Assembly: GCF_015351475.1 (NCBI RefSeq)
Contig: NZ_JADKPR010000002.1
Location: 310,001 to 374,000, forward strand
Length of the DNA: 64,000 bases
Reading direction: 5' to 3'
DNA from: Flavobacterium sp. HJJ
GTDB taxonomy: Bacteria; Bacteroidota; Bacteroidia; Flavobacteriales; Flavobacteriaceae
A program made the position numbers and the translations under genes. Each line of letters starts with the position of its first letter. Position 1 is the stretch's first letter. Below are positions 18,416 through 27,261 of this stretch, one piece after another. The notes under the pieces were generated by a model. The model was not told where the DNA came from and ran no database searches. It saw nothing but the letters and a program-made list of their open reading frames with translations.

Positions 18416-19192
18416 ATGGCTACTTACAATAAAAGAGGATATAAAGCACCAAAAGAAAAGGAAGTAAAAGACGATGCAGTTGAAAATGTAATCATTGACG
18501 AAAAAGACAGTGCTACGGCTGAGGTTTTTTCGAAATTAGATGAGACGGCTTCTAAGACAGAAGACTGGGTTGCTAAGAATCAAAAAATTATAATTGGGGT
18601 TGTTGGAGCTATCACATTGATAACCGTTGGATATTTTGCTTATCAAAAATTCATTTCTAATCCTAAAGAAGACGATGCTGCTAACGAAATGTTTGTTGCT
18701 CAGTCTAACTTTGAGAAAGCTGTTAATGGTGTGGCAAGCGATTCATTGTACAAATTGGCATTGAACGGTTCTGAAGGAAAATTTGGTTTTGTAAAAATTG
18801 CTGATGAATATTCTGGAACTGCTGCTGGGAATTTAGCTAACTATTATGCTGGTATTGCTTACTTGAATACGGGTAAATATGATGAAGCGATTAGTTTTTT
18901 GGGTAAATTCAGTTCAAGTGATGTGATGCTTAGTGCTTTGGCAAAAGGAGCTATTGGCGATGCTTATTCTCAAAAAAATCAGCCAAAAGAAGCTTTAGAA
19001 AATTATATCAAAGCTTTTGAAGCTAGTAAAAATGATTTCACAACGCCGCGTTTCCTGATGAAAGCAGGTAAAGTAGCATTGGCGCTAGGAAATAAAGCAG
19101 ATGCTTTGAAATATTTTACAGATATTAAAGAAAATTATGAAAACTCGCCAGAAGCTGCTACAGTTGATGGTTTGATAGGTTTGTCACAGTAA
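18416..19192 (+). CDS. Membrane-anchored tetratricopeptide repeat protein (YfgM-like)
   Basis: A 258-residue protein. A charged N-terminus (1-52) is followed by one transmembrane helix (about 57-80), then TPR-type helices to the end (for example YYAGIAYLNTGKYDEAISFL and DAYSQKNQPKEALENYIKAFE). The topology and repeats resemble YfgM-like periplasmic TPR proteins that associate with the Sec translocon. The gene lies 69 bp upstream of ribH, a neighbour pair often seen in flavobacteria. The function is inferred from the fold only. Confidence 0.8.
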   Translation: MATYNKRGYKAPKEKEVKDDAVENVIIDEKDSATAEVFSKLDETASKTEDWVAKNQKIIIGVVGAITLITVGYFAYQKFISNPKEDDAANEMFVAQSNFEKAVNGVASDSLYKLALNGSEGKFGFVKIADEYSGTAAGNLANYYAGIAYLNTGKYDEAISFLGKFSSSDVMLSALAKGAIGDAYSQKNQPKEALENYIKAFEASKNDFTTPRFLMKAGKVALALGNKADALKYFTDIKENYENSPEAATVDGLIGLSQ

Positions 19193-19199
19193 TCTAGAC

Positions 19200-19258
19200 G
19201 GCAGTTTTCAGATAGCAGTCTATCTGCAATCTTAAATCTGCAATCTGCAATCTTAAAT
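19200..19258. repeat. Word-like near-tandem repeat upstream of ribH
   Basis: The 15-mer atctgcaatcttaaa occurs twice (19222-19236 and 19243-19257), with a further partial atctgca copy between. It fills the spacer between the TPR gene and ribH. It is of the same type as tracts at 20062-20098, 25561-25627 and elsewhere in the window. Confidence 0.7.
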
Positions 19259-19261
19259 AAT

Positions 19262-19834
19262 ATGGCTACCGTAAATAAAAATTTATCCGATTACGATAAA
19301 AACACAATCCCAAACGCGAAAGACTTTCGCTTTGGGATTGTTGTTTCAGAATGGAATGATAATATCACTGAGGGACTTTATAATGGAGCACTTACTGCAT
19401 TGCTTGAAAATGAAGTTCTTCCTCATAACATTATCCGCTGGAATGTTCCCGGAAGTTTTGAGCTGATTTATGGTTCCAAAAAAATGCTGCAGACACAGAA
19501 TGTAGACGCTGTAATTGCTATTGGATGTGTAATTCAGGGACAGACAAAACATTTTGATTTTGTATGTGAAGGAGTGACGCAGGGGATTAAGGATTTGAAT
19601 GTTCAGACTGATATTCCGGTTATTTTTTGTGTATTGACAGATAATACGATGCAGCAGTCTATTGACAGAAGCGGCGGTATTCACGGAAACAAAGGTACAG
19701 AAGCGGCTGTTGCAGCGATAAAAATGGCTTATATCCGTCAGCAGGCTTCGTTAAGTCATAGAATTGACGACCAGCATTTATTGTCTTCCGGCGCTTTGAG
19801 AATCGACAATCTGCCTTTGCAGATAGAAGAATAA
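19262..19834 (+). CDS. ribH: 6,7-dimethyl-8-ribityllumazine synthase
   Basis: A 190-residue lumazine synthase, the penultimate step of riboflavin biosynthesis, condensing the pyrimidine from RibD with 3,4-dihydroxybutanone phosphate. Conserved blocks include FGIVVSEWNDNIT, NVPGSFELIYGSKK, IAIGCVIQGQTKHFDFVCEGVTQGI, PVIFCVLTDNTMQQSIDRSGG and NKGTEAAVAAIKM. The C-terminus extends about 30 residues beyond typical family members. It is followed by a hairpin terminator. Confidence 0.96.
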   Translation: MATVNKNLSDYDKNTIPNAKDFRFGIVVSEWNDNITEGLYNGALTALLENEVLPHNIIRWNVPGSFELIYGSKKMLQTQNVDAVIAIGCVIQGQTKHFDFVCEGVTQGIKDLNVQTDIPVIFCVLTDNTMQQSIDRSGGIHGNKGTEAAVAAIKMAYIRQQASLSHRIDDQHLLSSGALRIDNLPLQIEE

Positions 19835-19879
19835 CTTTTTCTTTGGATTAGCTGTTAGCTAATTTTAAATAACTAATAC

Positions 19880-19927
19880 AAACCTATATTGTTCATGGAA
19901 CGGTATAGGTTTTTTTATTTTTTATAA
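19880..19927 (+). terminator. Intrinsic terminator after ribH
   Basis: A 9-bp stem (aaacctata at 19880-19888 with tataggttt at 19914-19922) is followed by a T run, 45 bp past the ribH stop. Confidence 0.8.
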
Positions 19928-20031
19928 AGAGTTGATAAGGTATAGTCTTGATGAAAAGTTATTTAGAATTGCTGCGGTTTTTTTGGTTTTTTTTATGAGT
20001 GCCAAAAAGATAAAACCCAATAGAAATTCCT

Positions 20032-20039
20032 TAAATTTG
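20032..20039 (+). promoter_or_regulatory. Probable -7 promoter box for mutL
   Basis: TAAATTTG matches TAnnTTTG, 62 bp before the mutL ATG. The 5' leader would contain the word-like repeat tract at 20062-20098. No -33 TTG at standard distance is seen. Confidence 0.4.
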
Positions 20040-20101
20040 TATTTCTTTTGATTTTTTTGTCAGAAATCTGAAATCATTAATCTACAATCTAAAATCTTTC
20101 A

Positions 20102-21997
20102 ATGTCGAGTATAATTCAATTGCTTCCCGATCATGTTGCTAATCAAATTGCCGCTGGTGAAGTGGTGCAAAGACCCGCTTCGGTAGTAAAAGAGCTGTTG
20201 GAAAATGCGGTGGATGCAAAAGCGACCGACATTAAATTGATTATAAAAGACGCCGGAAAATCACTGGTACAGGTCATTGATAATGGTTCAGGAATGAACG
20301 TGACCGATGCGCGTTTGTGTTTTGAGCGCCATGCTACTTCCAAAATCCGCCAGGCCGAAGATTTATTTTCACTGCATACCAAAGGGTTTCGAGGTGAAGC
20401 TTTGGCATCCATAGCCGCGATTGCGCATATGGAAATGAAAACTAAATTGGAGCAGGAAGAACTGGGAACTCATATTATTATTGAAGGGAGTAAGTTTATT
20501 TCTCAGGATGTGGCTGTTTTGCCCAAAGGAACTTCATTTGCAGTCAAAAATTTATTTTTTAATATTCCGGCCCGCCGTAATTTCCTAAAATCGGATACGG
20601 TAGAATACCGCCATATTATTGATGAATTTCAGCGCGTGGCTCTGGCACACCCAAAAATTCATTTTACGTTTTATCATAACGGAAGCGATATGTATAATCT
20701 GCCTCCGTCGAGTTTAAGACAGCGGATCGTTAATTTTTTTGGCGGAAAAACCAATGAGAAACTGGTTCCCGTTATGGAAGATACCGAGATGATGAATATT
20801 CAGGGTTTTGTGAGCAAGCCTGAATTTGCCAAAAAGAATAGGGGAGAGCAGTTTTTCTTTGTTAATGACCGTTTTATAAAAAGTCCATACCTGCATCATG
20901 CGGTTATGGCTGCTTATGAAGGTATTTTGAAAGACGGTTCCCAGCCAAGCTATTATCTGTATTTAACGGTACCGCCGAATACTATCGATATCAATATTCA
21001 TCCTACGAAAACGGAAATTAAATTCGACAATGAAAGTGCGATGTATGCTATTTTAAGAGCTTCGATTAAGCATAGTTTAGGGCAGTTTAATGTAGCTCCT
21101 GTTCTGGATTTTGAAAGGGATGCCAATTTGGACACGCCTTACCATTATAAAAATCTGGAGGCCGAAGTGCCAACTATTCAGGTTGATCGTACTTTTAATC
21201 CTTTTGCAGAAGACAAACCTGCAAAGAGTTTTTCGCCAGCTTATAAAAAGCCGGAGTCAGCAGCCAGCTGGGAAAGTCTGTATGTAGGAGTTAAACACGA
21301 TACAGAAGTTATTTCCGGCGATGATTCTTTTGAGTCAAGCGAAAGTGATTCAGGTTTTGCGAGTAGTGAATTTACGTTTGAAAACGAAGAGGTAACTTCA
21401 TCTCTATTTGATGATGAGGAAGTGGAGCAGACAGTTCATAAAACGTATCAGATTCATAAAAAATATATTGTTTCTCCTATTAAGTCAGGTATGGTTATTG
21501 TGGATCAGAGCAGGGCACATCAGCGTATTCTGTACGAACAGTTTTTAGTTAATATGACAGTGCAGCACGCATCGAGCCAGCAATTGCTGTTTCCTATTAA
21601 TTTGTTTTATTCAGCACAAGAAATGGAACTTATAGCCGAACTCCAGCAGTCACTGGTCAATACGGGATTTGTTTTTGAAGAATCGAATACAGATCATATC
21701 GTGATTTCGGGCATTCCCGTGAATAGTACTGAGAGCGATGTAGCGGCAGTTTTGGATCAGCTTTTAAGTGATCTGCATAATGGAATTCCAGAGAACAGTT
21801 TCAGTCAAAATGATACTATTGCCAAATCAATGGCCAAAAGCCTTGCTATCAAAACAGGTGCTTATTTGACCGAGAAAGAGCAGGAGAATTTAGTGAATGG
21901 TCTTTTTGCCTGCAAGGATCCGAATGTTTCCCCATTTCAAAAACCAACTTTCATCACGATGCGTGTGGAAGATTTAGATAAAAAATTTGCGTTATGA
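20102..21997 (+). CDS. mutL: DNA mismatch repair protein MutL, endonuclease motifs degraded
   Basis: A 631-residue MutL. The N-terminal GHKL ATPase is intact: ELLENAVDA, DNGSGM and TKGFRGEALASI. A linker rich in Asp, Glu and Ser (about 385-450) leads to the C-terminal dimerisation domain. In organisms without MutH this domain usually has DQHA(X)2E(X)4E; here residues 468-479 read DQSRAHQRILYE, so the His and first Glu are missing. The C-terminal metal motif appears as CKDPNVSPFQKPT instead of the CPHGRP form. The strand-nicking site therefore seems lost. The next gene overlaps by 4 bp (ATGA), so mutL and the rhomboid gene share one transcript. Confidence 0.94.
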   Translation: MSSIIQLLPDHVANQIAAGEVVQRPASVVKELLENAVDAKATDIKLIIKDAGKSLVQVIDNGSGMNVTDARLCFERHATSKIRQAEDLFSLHTKGFRGEALASIAAIAHMEMKTKLEQEELGTHIIIEGSKFISQDVAVLPKGTSFAVKNLFFNIPARRNFLKSDTVEYRHIIDEFQRVALAHPKIHFTFYHNGSDMYNLPPSSLRQRIVNFFGGKTNEKLVPVMEDTEMMNIQGFVSKPEFAKKNRGEQFFFVNDRFIKSPYLHHAVMAAYEGILKDGSQPSYYLYLTVPPNTIDINIHPTKTEIKFDNESAMYAILRASIKHSLGQFNVAPVLDFERDANLDTPYHYKNLEAEVPTIQVDRTFNPFAEDKPAKSFSPAYKKPESAASWESLYVGVKHDTEVISGDDSFESSESDSGFASSEFTFENEEVTSSLFDDEEVEQTVHKTYQIHKKYIVSPIKSGMVIVDQSRAHQRILYEQFLVNMTVQHASSQQLLFPINLFYSAQEMELIAELQQSLVNTGFVFEESNTDHIVISGIPVNSTESDVAAVLDQLLSDLHNGIPENSFSQNDTIAKSMAKSLAIKTGAYLTEKEQENLVNGLFACKDPNVSPFQKPTFITMRVEDLDKKFAL

Positions 21998-22806
21998 TGA
22001 ATATTACCCCGGTTGTAAAACAACTACTGATTATTAATATTATCTTTTTTATTGGTTCGCAATTAGTGCCGGTAACATATGATCTTTTTGCTCTTTATTA
22101 TCCTGAGAGCGATAATTTTAAAGGCTGGCAGCTGATTACGCATATGTTTATGCATGCACCTTTTCCTAATGTTGCACATATTTTGTTTAATATGTTTGCA
22201 CTTTATTCTTTTGGCAGTGCTTTGGAACATTTTTGGGGAGGCAGAAAATTTATTTTCTTTTATATCTCTTGCGGATTAGGAGCTGCATTGCTTCATTCTG
22301 GAGTTAATTATTTTGAAATTCATTCTTTATTGTCTGAAGTTTCCAGTTTGAATTTATCAAATTCAGAAATACATCAATTGCTAAATGCTGATTATAGTGC
22401 GTTATTTGATGCAAATGGTAAAATGATGCCTGGCGAAATAAATTCAATATTAGAAAGAGTGCACTGTACTCAAGAGCAATTCAATACTATTGTTAATGCA
22501 TCAATGCTTTCAAAAGGAGTAGTTGTTGGTGCATCGGGAGCGATTTATGGTTTATTGGTAGCTTTTGCTTGTATGTTTCCAAATGCTGAATTAGCTTTGA
22601 TGTTTATCCCAATTCCTATTAAAGCTAAATATTTTGTGCCAGGAATATTGGCAATTGATTTGTTTTTAGGTTTTAAAGGGCAGTCTATTTTTGGCGCAGG
22701 CAGTACTGGAATAGCTCATTTTGCTCATGTCGGCGGAGCTTTAACAGGCTATCTTATGATGTGGTACTGGAGAAAAAACCAGTTTAATAATAATCGCTGG
22801 GACTAA
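21994..22806 (+). CDS. Rhomboid family intramembrane serine protease (first copy)
   Basis: A 270-residue polytopic membrane protein. The catalytic serine is S181 in VVVGASGAIYG, and the catalytic histidine is probably H245 in HFAHVGGALTG. The conserved HILFNMFAL region is in the second helix. An unusual hydrophilic insert of about 65 residues (108-172) separates the helix with GLGAALLH from the catalytic serine helix. It overlaps mutL by 4 bp and is followed 70 bp later by a second rhomboid. The substrate is unknown. Confidence 0.92.
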   Translation: MMNITPVVKQLLIINIIFFIGSQLVPVTYDLFALYYPESDNFKGWQLITHMFMHAPFPNVAHILFNMFALYSFGSALEHFWGGRKFIFFYISCGLGAALLHSGVNYFEIHSLLSEVSSLNLSNSEIHQLLNADYSALFDANGKMMPGEINSILERVHCTQEQFNTIVNASMLSKGVVVGASGAIYGLLVAFACMFPNAELALMFIPIPIKAKYFVPGILAIDLFLGFKGQSIFGAGSTGIAHFAHVGGALTGYLMMWYWRKNQFNNNRWD

Positions 22807-22875
22807 TTTTTCAAATTTAAAAAGAATATTCAAAAGATTTTATAACTGAAACTGTGTAACCGAATAATTTAAAGT

Positions 22876-23736
22876 ATGAACATTTTAGACGATTTGAAAA
22901 TGCAATACAGATTAGGCGGAATCGCCATGAAAATGATCTATTGGAATGTGGGCTGTTTTTTGGTTTCGCTGATTTTTTTCTATCAGTTCAGTTCAGGAGG
23001 ATTTATTTTTCCCAATTGGATTGCTTTGTCATCAGAACCATCTGTTTTTGTGCTAAAGCCTTGGACTTTTTTAACGTATGCCTTTCTTCATGACGGTCCT
23101 TTGCATTTGATTTTTAACATGATTGTGCTGAATTTTTCGAGCTACTTATTTTTGACATTTTTCTCCTCCAAGCAGTATTTAGGAGTATATATTTTGGGAG
23201 CCATTTTTTCAGGGCTGATATTTGCTTTGTGTTTTAATTTAATGCATTACAGCGGTGTAATTGTTGGAGCGTCTGCAGCAATTATGGCAATTTTAATGGT
23301 CGCAACAACATATAATCCTTTGATGGATGTGAGGCTGTTATTGATTGGTAATGTCAAATTATGGCATGTTACAGCAGTAATTGTTGTTTTGGATTTAATG
23401 CAGTTTCGCTTAGGAAATTCAGGAGGGCATATTTCACACTTGTCTGGGGCTCTTTTTGGTTTTATATATGTGAAGTTACTGCAAAATGGAATTGATTTGA
23501 GTAAGATAGTAACTGCGGTTTTGGATTTCTTTGCTAATCTTTTTAAAAAGCCTACTACGCCTTTCAAAAAAGTACATAAAAATTATAAAAAACCAGCTGA
23601 AAAACCGATTTCTAAAATAGTCGTAAAAGATAAAAAACAGCAGCAGATTGACGAGATTTTGGATAAAATCAGCCAGTCTGGTTATGACAGTCTGAATCAA
23701 GAAGAAAAAGAATTCTTGTTTCAAGCCGGAAAATAA
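22876..23736 (+). CDS. Rhomboid family intramembrane serine protease (second copy)
   Basis: A 286-residue rhomboid. The catalytic serine is S133 in IVGASAAIMAI, and the C-terminal catalytic region is GGHISHLSGALFG (His185 and His188). It lacks the long insert seen in the neighbouring rhomboid. The last 75 residues form a soluble, lysine-rich cytoplasmic tail containing a conserved-looking IDEILDKISQSGYDSLNQEEKEFL segment. Its position after mutL and the first rhomboid suggests one operon continuing into the phosphatase-family gene. Confidence 0.9.
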   Translation: MNILDDLKMQYRLGGIAMKMIYWNVGCFLVSLIFFYQFSSGGFIFPNWIALSSEPSVFVLKPWTFLTYAFLHDGPLHLIFNMIVLNFSSYLFLTFFSSKQYLGVYILGAIFSGLIFALCFNLMHYSGVIVGASAAIMAILMVATTYNPLMDVRLLLIGNVKLWHVTAVIVVLDLMQFRLGNSGGHISHLSGALFGFIYVKLLQNGIDLSKIVTAVLDFFANLFKKPTTPFKKVHKNYKKPAEKPISKIVVKDKKQQQIDEILDKISQSGYDSLNQEEKEFLFQAGK

Positions 23737-23808
23737 CCTAAATTTATCTAATTATTGAAGTGTAAATCGAGAACTTTCAGTTTGCAAAAGTTCAAAATAC
23801 ATTAAAAA

Positions 23809-24855
23809 ATGAAGAACCTTTCATGGTTTAATAAAGGAATGTTTCTTTTGAATTTAGTACTTATAGTGCTAACATTCATTGCTTATCTGCTTCCTTTTTT
23901 GGCACCAAAAATCTTTCCCGTTTTATCGGTGTTAACTTTGTTTATGCCATTGGTTTTTCTTTCCAATGGATTGTTCTTTTTGTACTGGGCAATTCAGTTT
24001 AAAAAACGAATGATTTTGTCTGGTATAGTTCTGCTGGTTGGGATTACTTTTTTTAATAAGTTTTATAAATTTTCAGCCAAAGATTTTCAGGAAAGCGACA
24101 AGGATTTTACTGTTATGAGTTATAATGTGAGACTGTTTAATGTGTTTAAATGGCTTGACCGCGACGATATTCCAGACACTATTTTAGAATTTATCAATAC
24201 TCAGAACCCTGATATATTATGTATTCAGGAGTTTTCAAATTCTGCAGATATTGACCTAAAAGTGTATCCTTACAAGTATGTTTTGATGGAGGGTAAGCAA
24301 ATTAAAACCGGTCAGGCAATATTCTCTAAGTTTCCTATTATTGATCAGGGACTGATAGTATTTCCTCGTTCGAACAATAATGTTGTTTTTGCTGATATTA
24401 AGAAAGGGAAAGACATTATAAGGGTGTATAATATGCATTTGCAGTCTATAAAAATTTCACCGGAAGTAGGTGAGATTTCGGAAAATATTGATGTAATTGA
24501 TCAGCAAAAATCTAAATATCTTTATATCAGAATCAGCAAAGCTTTTAAGCAGCAACAGGAACAAGCGGCTATTTTTAAAGAGCACGTGAAAGACTGTAAA
24601 TATCCGATTATTATCTGCGGCGATATGAATAATAGTGCTTTTTCATACGTATACCGCAATATAAAAGGAAAATTAAAAGACAGCTTTGAAGAAGCTGGCA
24701 AAGGGTTTGGGGCGACTTATAAATTTAAATATTATCCGGCTCGAATAGATTATATTTTTGCTGATGAAAGTATGGAAGTGAAACAGTTTGAAAGTTTTTC
24801 TGATTTTCAAAATTCGGATCATTTTCCAATCATGGCAAAACTATCGATGGAATAG
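23809..24855 (+). CDS. Membrane-anchored endonuclease/exonuclease/phosphatase family protein
   Basis: A 348-residue protein. Residues 1-85 hold two or three transmembrane helices. The rest is an EEP-fold hydrolase with MSYNVRLF, CIQEFSN (metal-binding Glu), MHLQS, GDMNNSAFSYVYR and the C-terminal SDHFP carrying the catalytic His. The family covers DNases, sphingomyelinases and phosphoinositide phosphatases, so the substrate cannot be set. It lies 72 bp after the second rhomboid gene on the same strand. Confidence 0.88.
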   Translation: MKNLSWFNKGMFLLNLVLIVLTFIAYLLPFLAPKIFPVLSVLTLFMPLVFLSNGLFFLYWAIQFKKRMILSGIVLLVGITFFNKFYKFSAKDFQESDKDFTVMSYNVRLFNVFKWLDRDDIPDTILEFINTQNPDILCIQEFSNSADIDLKVYPYKYVLMEGKQIKTGQAIFSKFPIIDQGLIVFPRSNNNVVFADIKKGKDIIRVYNMHLQSIKISPEVGEISENIDVIDQQKSKYLYIRISKAFKQQQEQAAIFKEHVKDCKYPIIICGDMNNSAFSYVYRNIKGKLKDSFEEAGKGFGATYKFKYYPARIDYIFADESMEVKQFESFSDFQNSDHFPIMAKLSME

Positions 24856-24929
24856 TAATTTAGACTTTTTTTGAATATTTTGATATCTCTGTGTGTGTCT
24901 TGTAAATCTTCAAAAAGAAGTAGAATTTA

Positions 24930-25550
24930 TCAGATAAGAATCTGATTTTTTAAATAATCCATCGCAAATTTTCCTTCATTGAATAATAAATCAAGAACAC
25001 TTAAATTGTTCAAAAAACCATGTTTATCATCAAAGACTTGAGGGTAAGGTTCGAAAACTGAATGGTCTTTTTTGCCATTTACTAAATAGCGGAAATCAGT
25101 AATCTGCTGATTATCTATTTTATGAAAATATTCAGCTGTTGTGTCAAATTCTAATTTCATCCGCAGGCATTTACAGGTTATTTCCAATGCCTCGAAATTT
25201 AAATCCATCAAAAAAGTGTGTTTTTTTTGAAAAATTGGAATCAGATCATCTTCAAAATATTCAAAAAAAGGAGAACTTCTGTAAGCGGCTTCCAGAGATT
25301 TAAAATGTTGTTTTTGCCAGTCAAATTCCTGTTCAATCTTAATATCTTTTGTTTTCTGATGACTTAAATTAGAATGTTTTACAGGGATATTCAATAGCTG
25401 AATACCATTTGGGCTATAAATATATGTTCTGTTTCGATTGGTCTGCTTTTGGAAATTATCTTCCATTTCAAACGTGATACTGTCTGACTGCGCCATAGCG
25501 GCTAAATTGCTTATGGATGGAAAATAAGATGGATGCAGTAATGTTTTCAT
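24930..25550 (-). CDS. WbqC family protein
   Basis: A 206-residue WbqC-like protein. The LHPSYFPSISNLAAMAQSDSI start matches the H.PxYfP.....m... pattern of the family. The NRTYIYSPNGIQLLNIPVKH and SPFFEYFEDDLIPIF blocks are also typical. WbqC proteins occur in glycan loci and next to lepB in Bacteroidota, but their reaction is not established. It lies downstream of lepB on the same strand, separated by a hairpin-forming repeat. Confidence 0.85.
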   Translation of the reverse strand: MKTLLHPSYFPSISNLAAMAQSDSITFEMEDNFQKQTNRNRTYIYSPNGIQLLNIPVKHSNLSHQKTKDIKIEQEFDWQKQHFKSLEAAYRSSPFFEYFEDDLIPIFQKKHTFLMDLNFEALEITCKCLRMKLEFDTTAEYFHKIDNQQITDFRYLVNGKKDHSVFEPYPQVFDDKHGFLNNLSVLDLLFNEGKFAMDYLKNQILI

Positions 25551-25560
25551 TTTTTTTTAA

Positions 25561-25627
25561 AGTTTCAAGATTCAGATATAAGGTTTCAAGTTTAGGCTGA
25601 TGCCTGAAACTTGAAACCTGAAACTTT
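25561..25627. repeat. Word-like repeat forming a hairpin between lepB and the WbqC gene
   Basis: The unit gtttcaag recurs at 25562-25569 and 25583-25590. An imperfect 16-17 bp inverted repeat pairs 25582-25597 with 25602-25618 across a 4-base loop. It may act as a terminator after lepB. Confidence 0.65.
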
Positions 25628-25628
25628 T

Positions 25629-27191
25629 TTAACTATTTGTTTTAGCTTTTCTTTTTTTCCAAAAATATTCACCAACAAAAAAGGCAGCAAGTGCAATCAG
25701 GAATATTTTAAAATAGGATTGTGGCTGCCCTTCACCGTCAACAGTTGTAAATACTCTGTCCCAGCGGATTTTCCAATTGCTTTTTGGACCGTTAATGCCA
25801 TCGATACTCATCCAAATGAATATTGGCTTACCAACAATGTGGTTTTCCGGAACGTAACCCCAATAACGGCTGTCTTCAGAGTTATGGCGGTTGTCTCCCA
25901 TCATCCAATAGTAGTTTTGACCAAAAGTATATGTTGTAGCCGCTTTGCCATTAATTATGATTTCATTGCCATTCACTTTCAGGTCGTTTTTCTCATAATC
26001 AGTGATGATGGTTTTGTAAAAAGGTAAAGACTCTAATGTTAATGCAACTGTTTTTCCTTTTTGAGGGATATAAATTGGTCCAAAGTTATCTTGGCTCCAT
26101 TGTTTAGTATGTGGAAAAATTCCGCTGTCAGCATTTTTATAAATAATTCTGTTTACACCTTTTATACCAGGTATGTTTTTTAATCTTTCAGCTCCGGCAG
26201 ATGTTAATGCACTTATAACTAATGTGTCTCTAGTCTGCTGATTTAAGAAATAACCGCCGTCAGTGATATCCATATCTTTGAAAAGATATTCAAAGTCTAT
26301 AGGTGTTTTACCATCTAAAATTACTTTGTATGAATACTGAGGTTTTGCGCGTTCAGGTAAAGCCAGTTCTTTTCCGTTAATATATACTAATCCGTCTTTT
26401 ATTGATAAACTATCACCAGGAATGCCTACACATCTTTTTACATAATTTGATTTTTTATCAATAGGTTTGTCTGCTCTTAGTCCAGAGTGGTCTCTAAATT
26501 TATATACAGTATCTGCCGGCCAGTTAAAAACAACAATATCTGTACGGTTAATATTTTGTATGCCAGGAAGTCTAAGATAAGGTAATTGAGGCCAGTTCAA
26601 ATATGATTTCTGCTTAGTCAAAGGGATGGTGTCATGTACCATAGGCATTGCAACAGTGGTCATTGGAACTCTGGCTCCATAATTCATTTTACTTACAAAT
26701 AAAAAGTCTCCTACTAATAATGATTTCTCTAATGATGAAGTAGGAATGGTGTATGGCTGGATAAAGTACGTGTGCACAATTGTGGCTACAATGACAGCAA
26801 ATAGTAATGAGCTGATTGTGTCGGCAGCTTTATGCTCTGGATCTGCATTTCTGTCAGCTATGTATGTTAATGATTGTGTGTAATTAAGGTAAAAGATATA
26901 AAATCCTAAAGTCGCAATTACAATCAGGGTGTCTAGAGTGTTTTTTTTGCCAAAACTGCGAATAGTTTCCACCCAGATAACAGGAAACATTATCAAATTA
27001 ATAATTGGGATGAAAAGTAATATAGTCCACCACGTTGGACGTCCGATTATTTTCATTAGAACAATAGCATTGTAAACTGGAATGGCAGCTTCCCAGCGTT
27101 TTCTCCCAGCACTTTCATATAATTTCCAAGTTCCTAAAAAATGAATAACCTGAACAGCGAAGAAAAATAAAATCCAATGATTTAGTGTCAT
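25629..27191 (-). CDS. lepB: Signal peptidase I
   Basis: A 520-residue S26 signal peptidase that cleaves Sec signal peptides on the outer face of the inner membrane. About four transmembrane helices fill residues 1-150. The catalytic Ser lies in IPTSSLEKSLL, and the catalytic Lys region is KRCVGIPGD. The C-terminal box is MMGDNRHNSEDSRYWGYVP. The protein is much longer than E. coli LepB (324) because of the extra N-terminal helices and a large insertion between the Lys region and the GDNR box, a form usual in Flavobacteriia. It follows dapB by 70 bp. Confidence 0.94.
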   Translation of the reverse strand: MTLNHWILFFFAVQVIHFLGTWKLYESAGRKRWEAAIPVYNAIVLMKIIGRPTWWTILLFIPIINLIMFPVIWVETIRSFGKKNTLDTLIVIATLGFYIFYLNYTQSLTYIADRNADPEHKAADTISSLLFAVIVATIVHTYFIQPYTIPTSSLEKSLLVGDFLFVSKMNYGARVPMTTVAMPMVHDTIPLTKQKSYLNWPQLPYLRLPGIQNINRTDIVVFNWPADTVYKFRDHSGLRADKPIDKKSNYVKRCVGIPGDSLSIKDGLVYINGKELALPERAKPQYSYKVILDGKTPIDFEYLFKDMDITDGGYFLNQQTRDTLVISALTSAGAERLKNIPGIKGVNRIIYKNADSGIFPHTKQWSQDNFGPIYIPQKGKTVALTLESLPFYKTIITDYEKNDLKVNGNEIIINGKAATTYTFGQNYYWMMGDNRHNSEDSRYWGYVPENHIVGKPIFIWMSIDGINGPKSNWKIRWDRVFTTVDGEGQPQSYFKIFLIALAAFFVGEYFWKKRKAKTNS

Positions 27192-27261
27192 AATTTGAAA
27201 AAGTTTATTGTTAAAATAGAAGATTAGATTTGAGGGTGAAATTCTATTCTATGATTGTTGT

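Noticed and set aside
19200..19258. Short CRISPR-like array
   Set aside because: The repeats are only about 15 bp, with no regular spacers and no cas genes.
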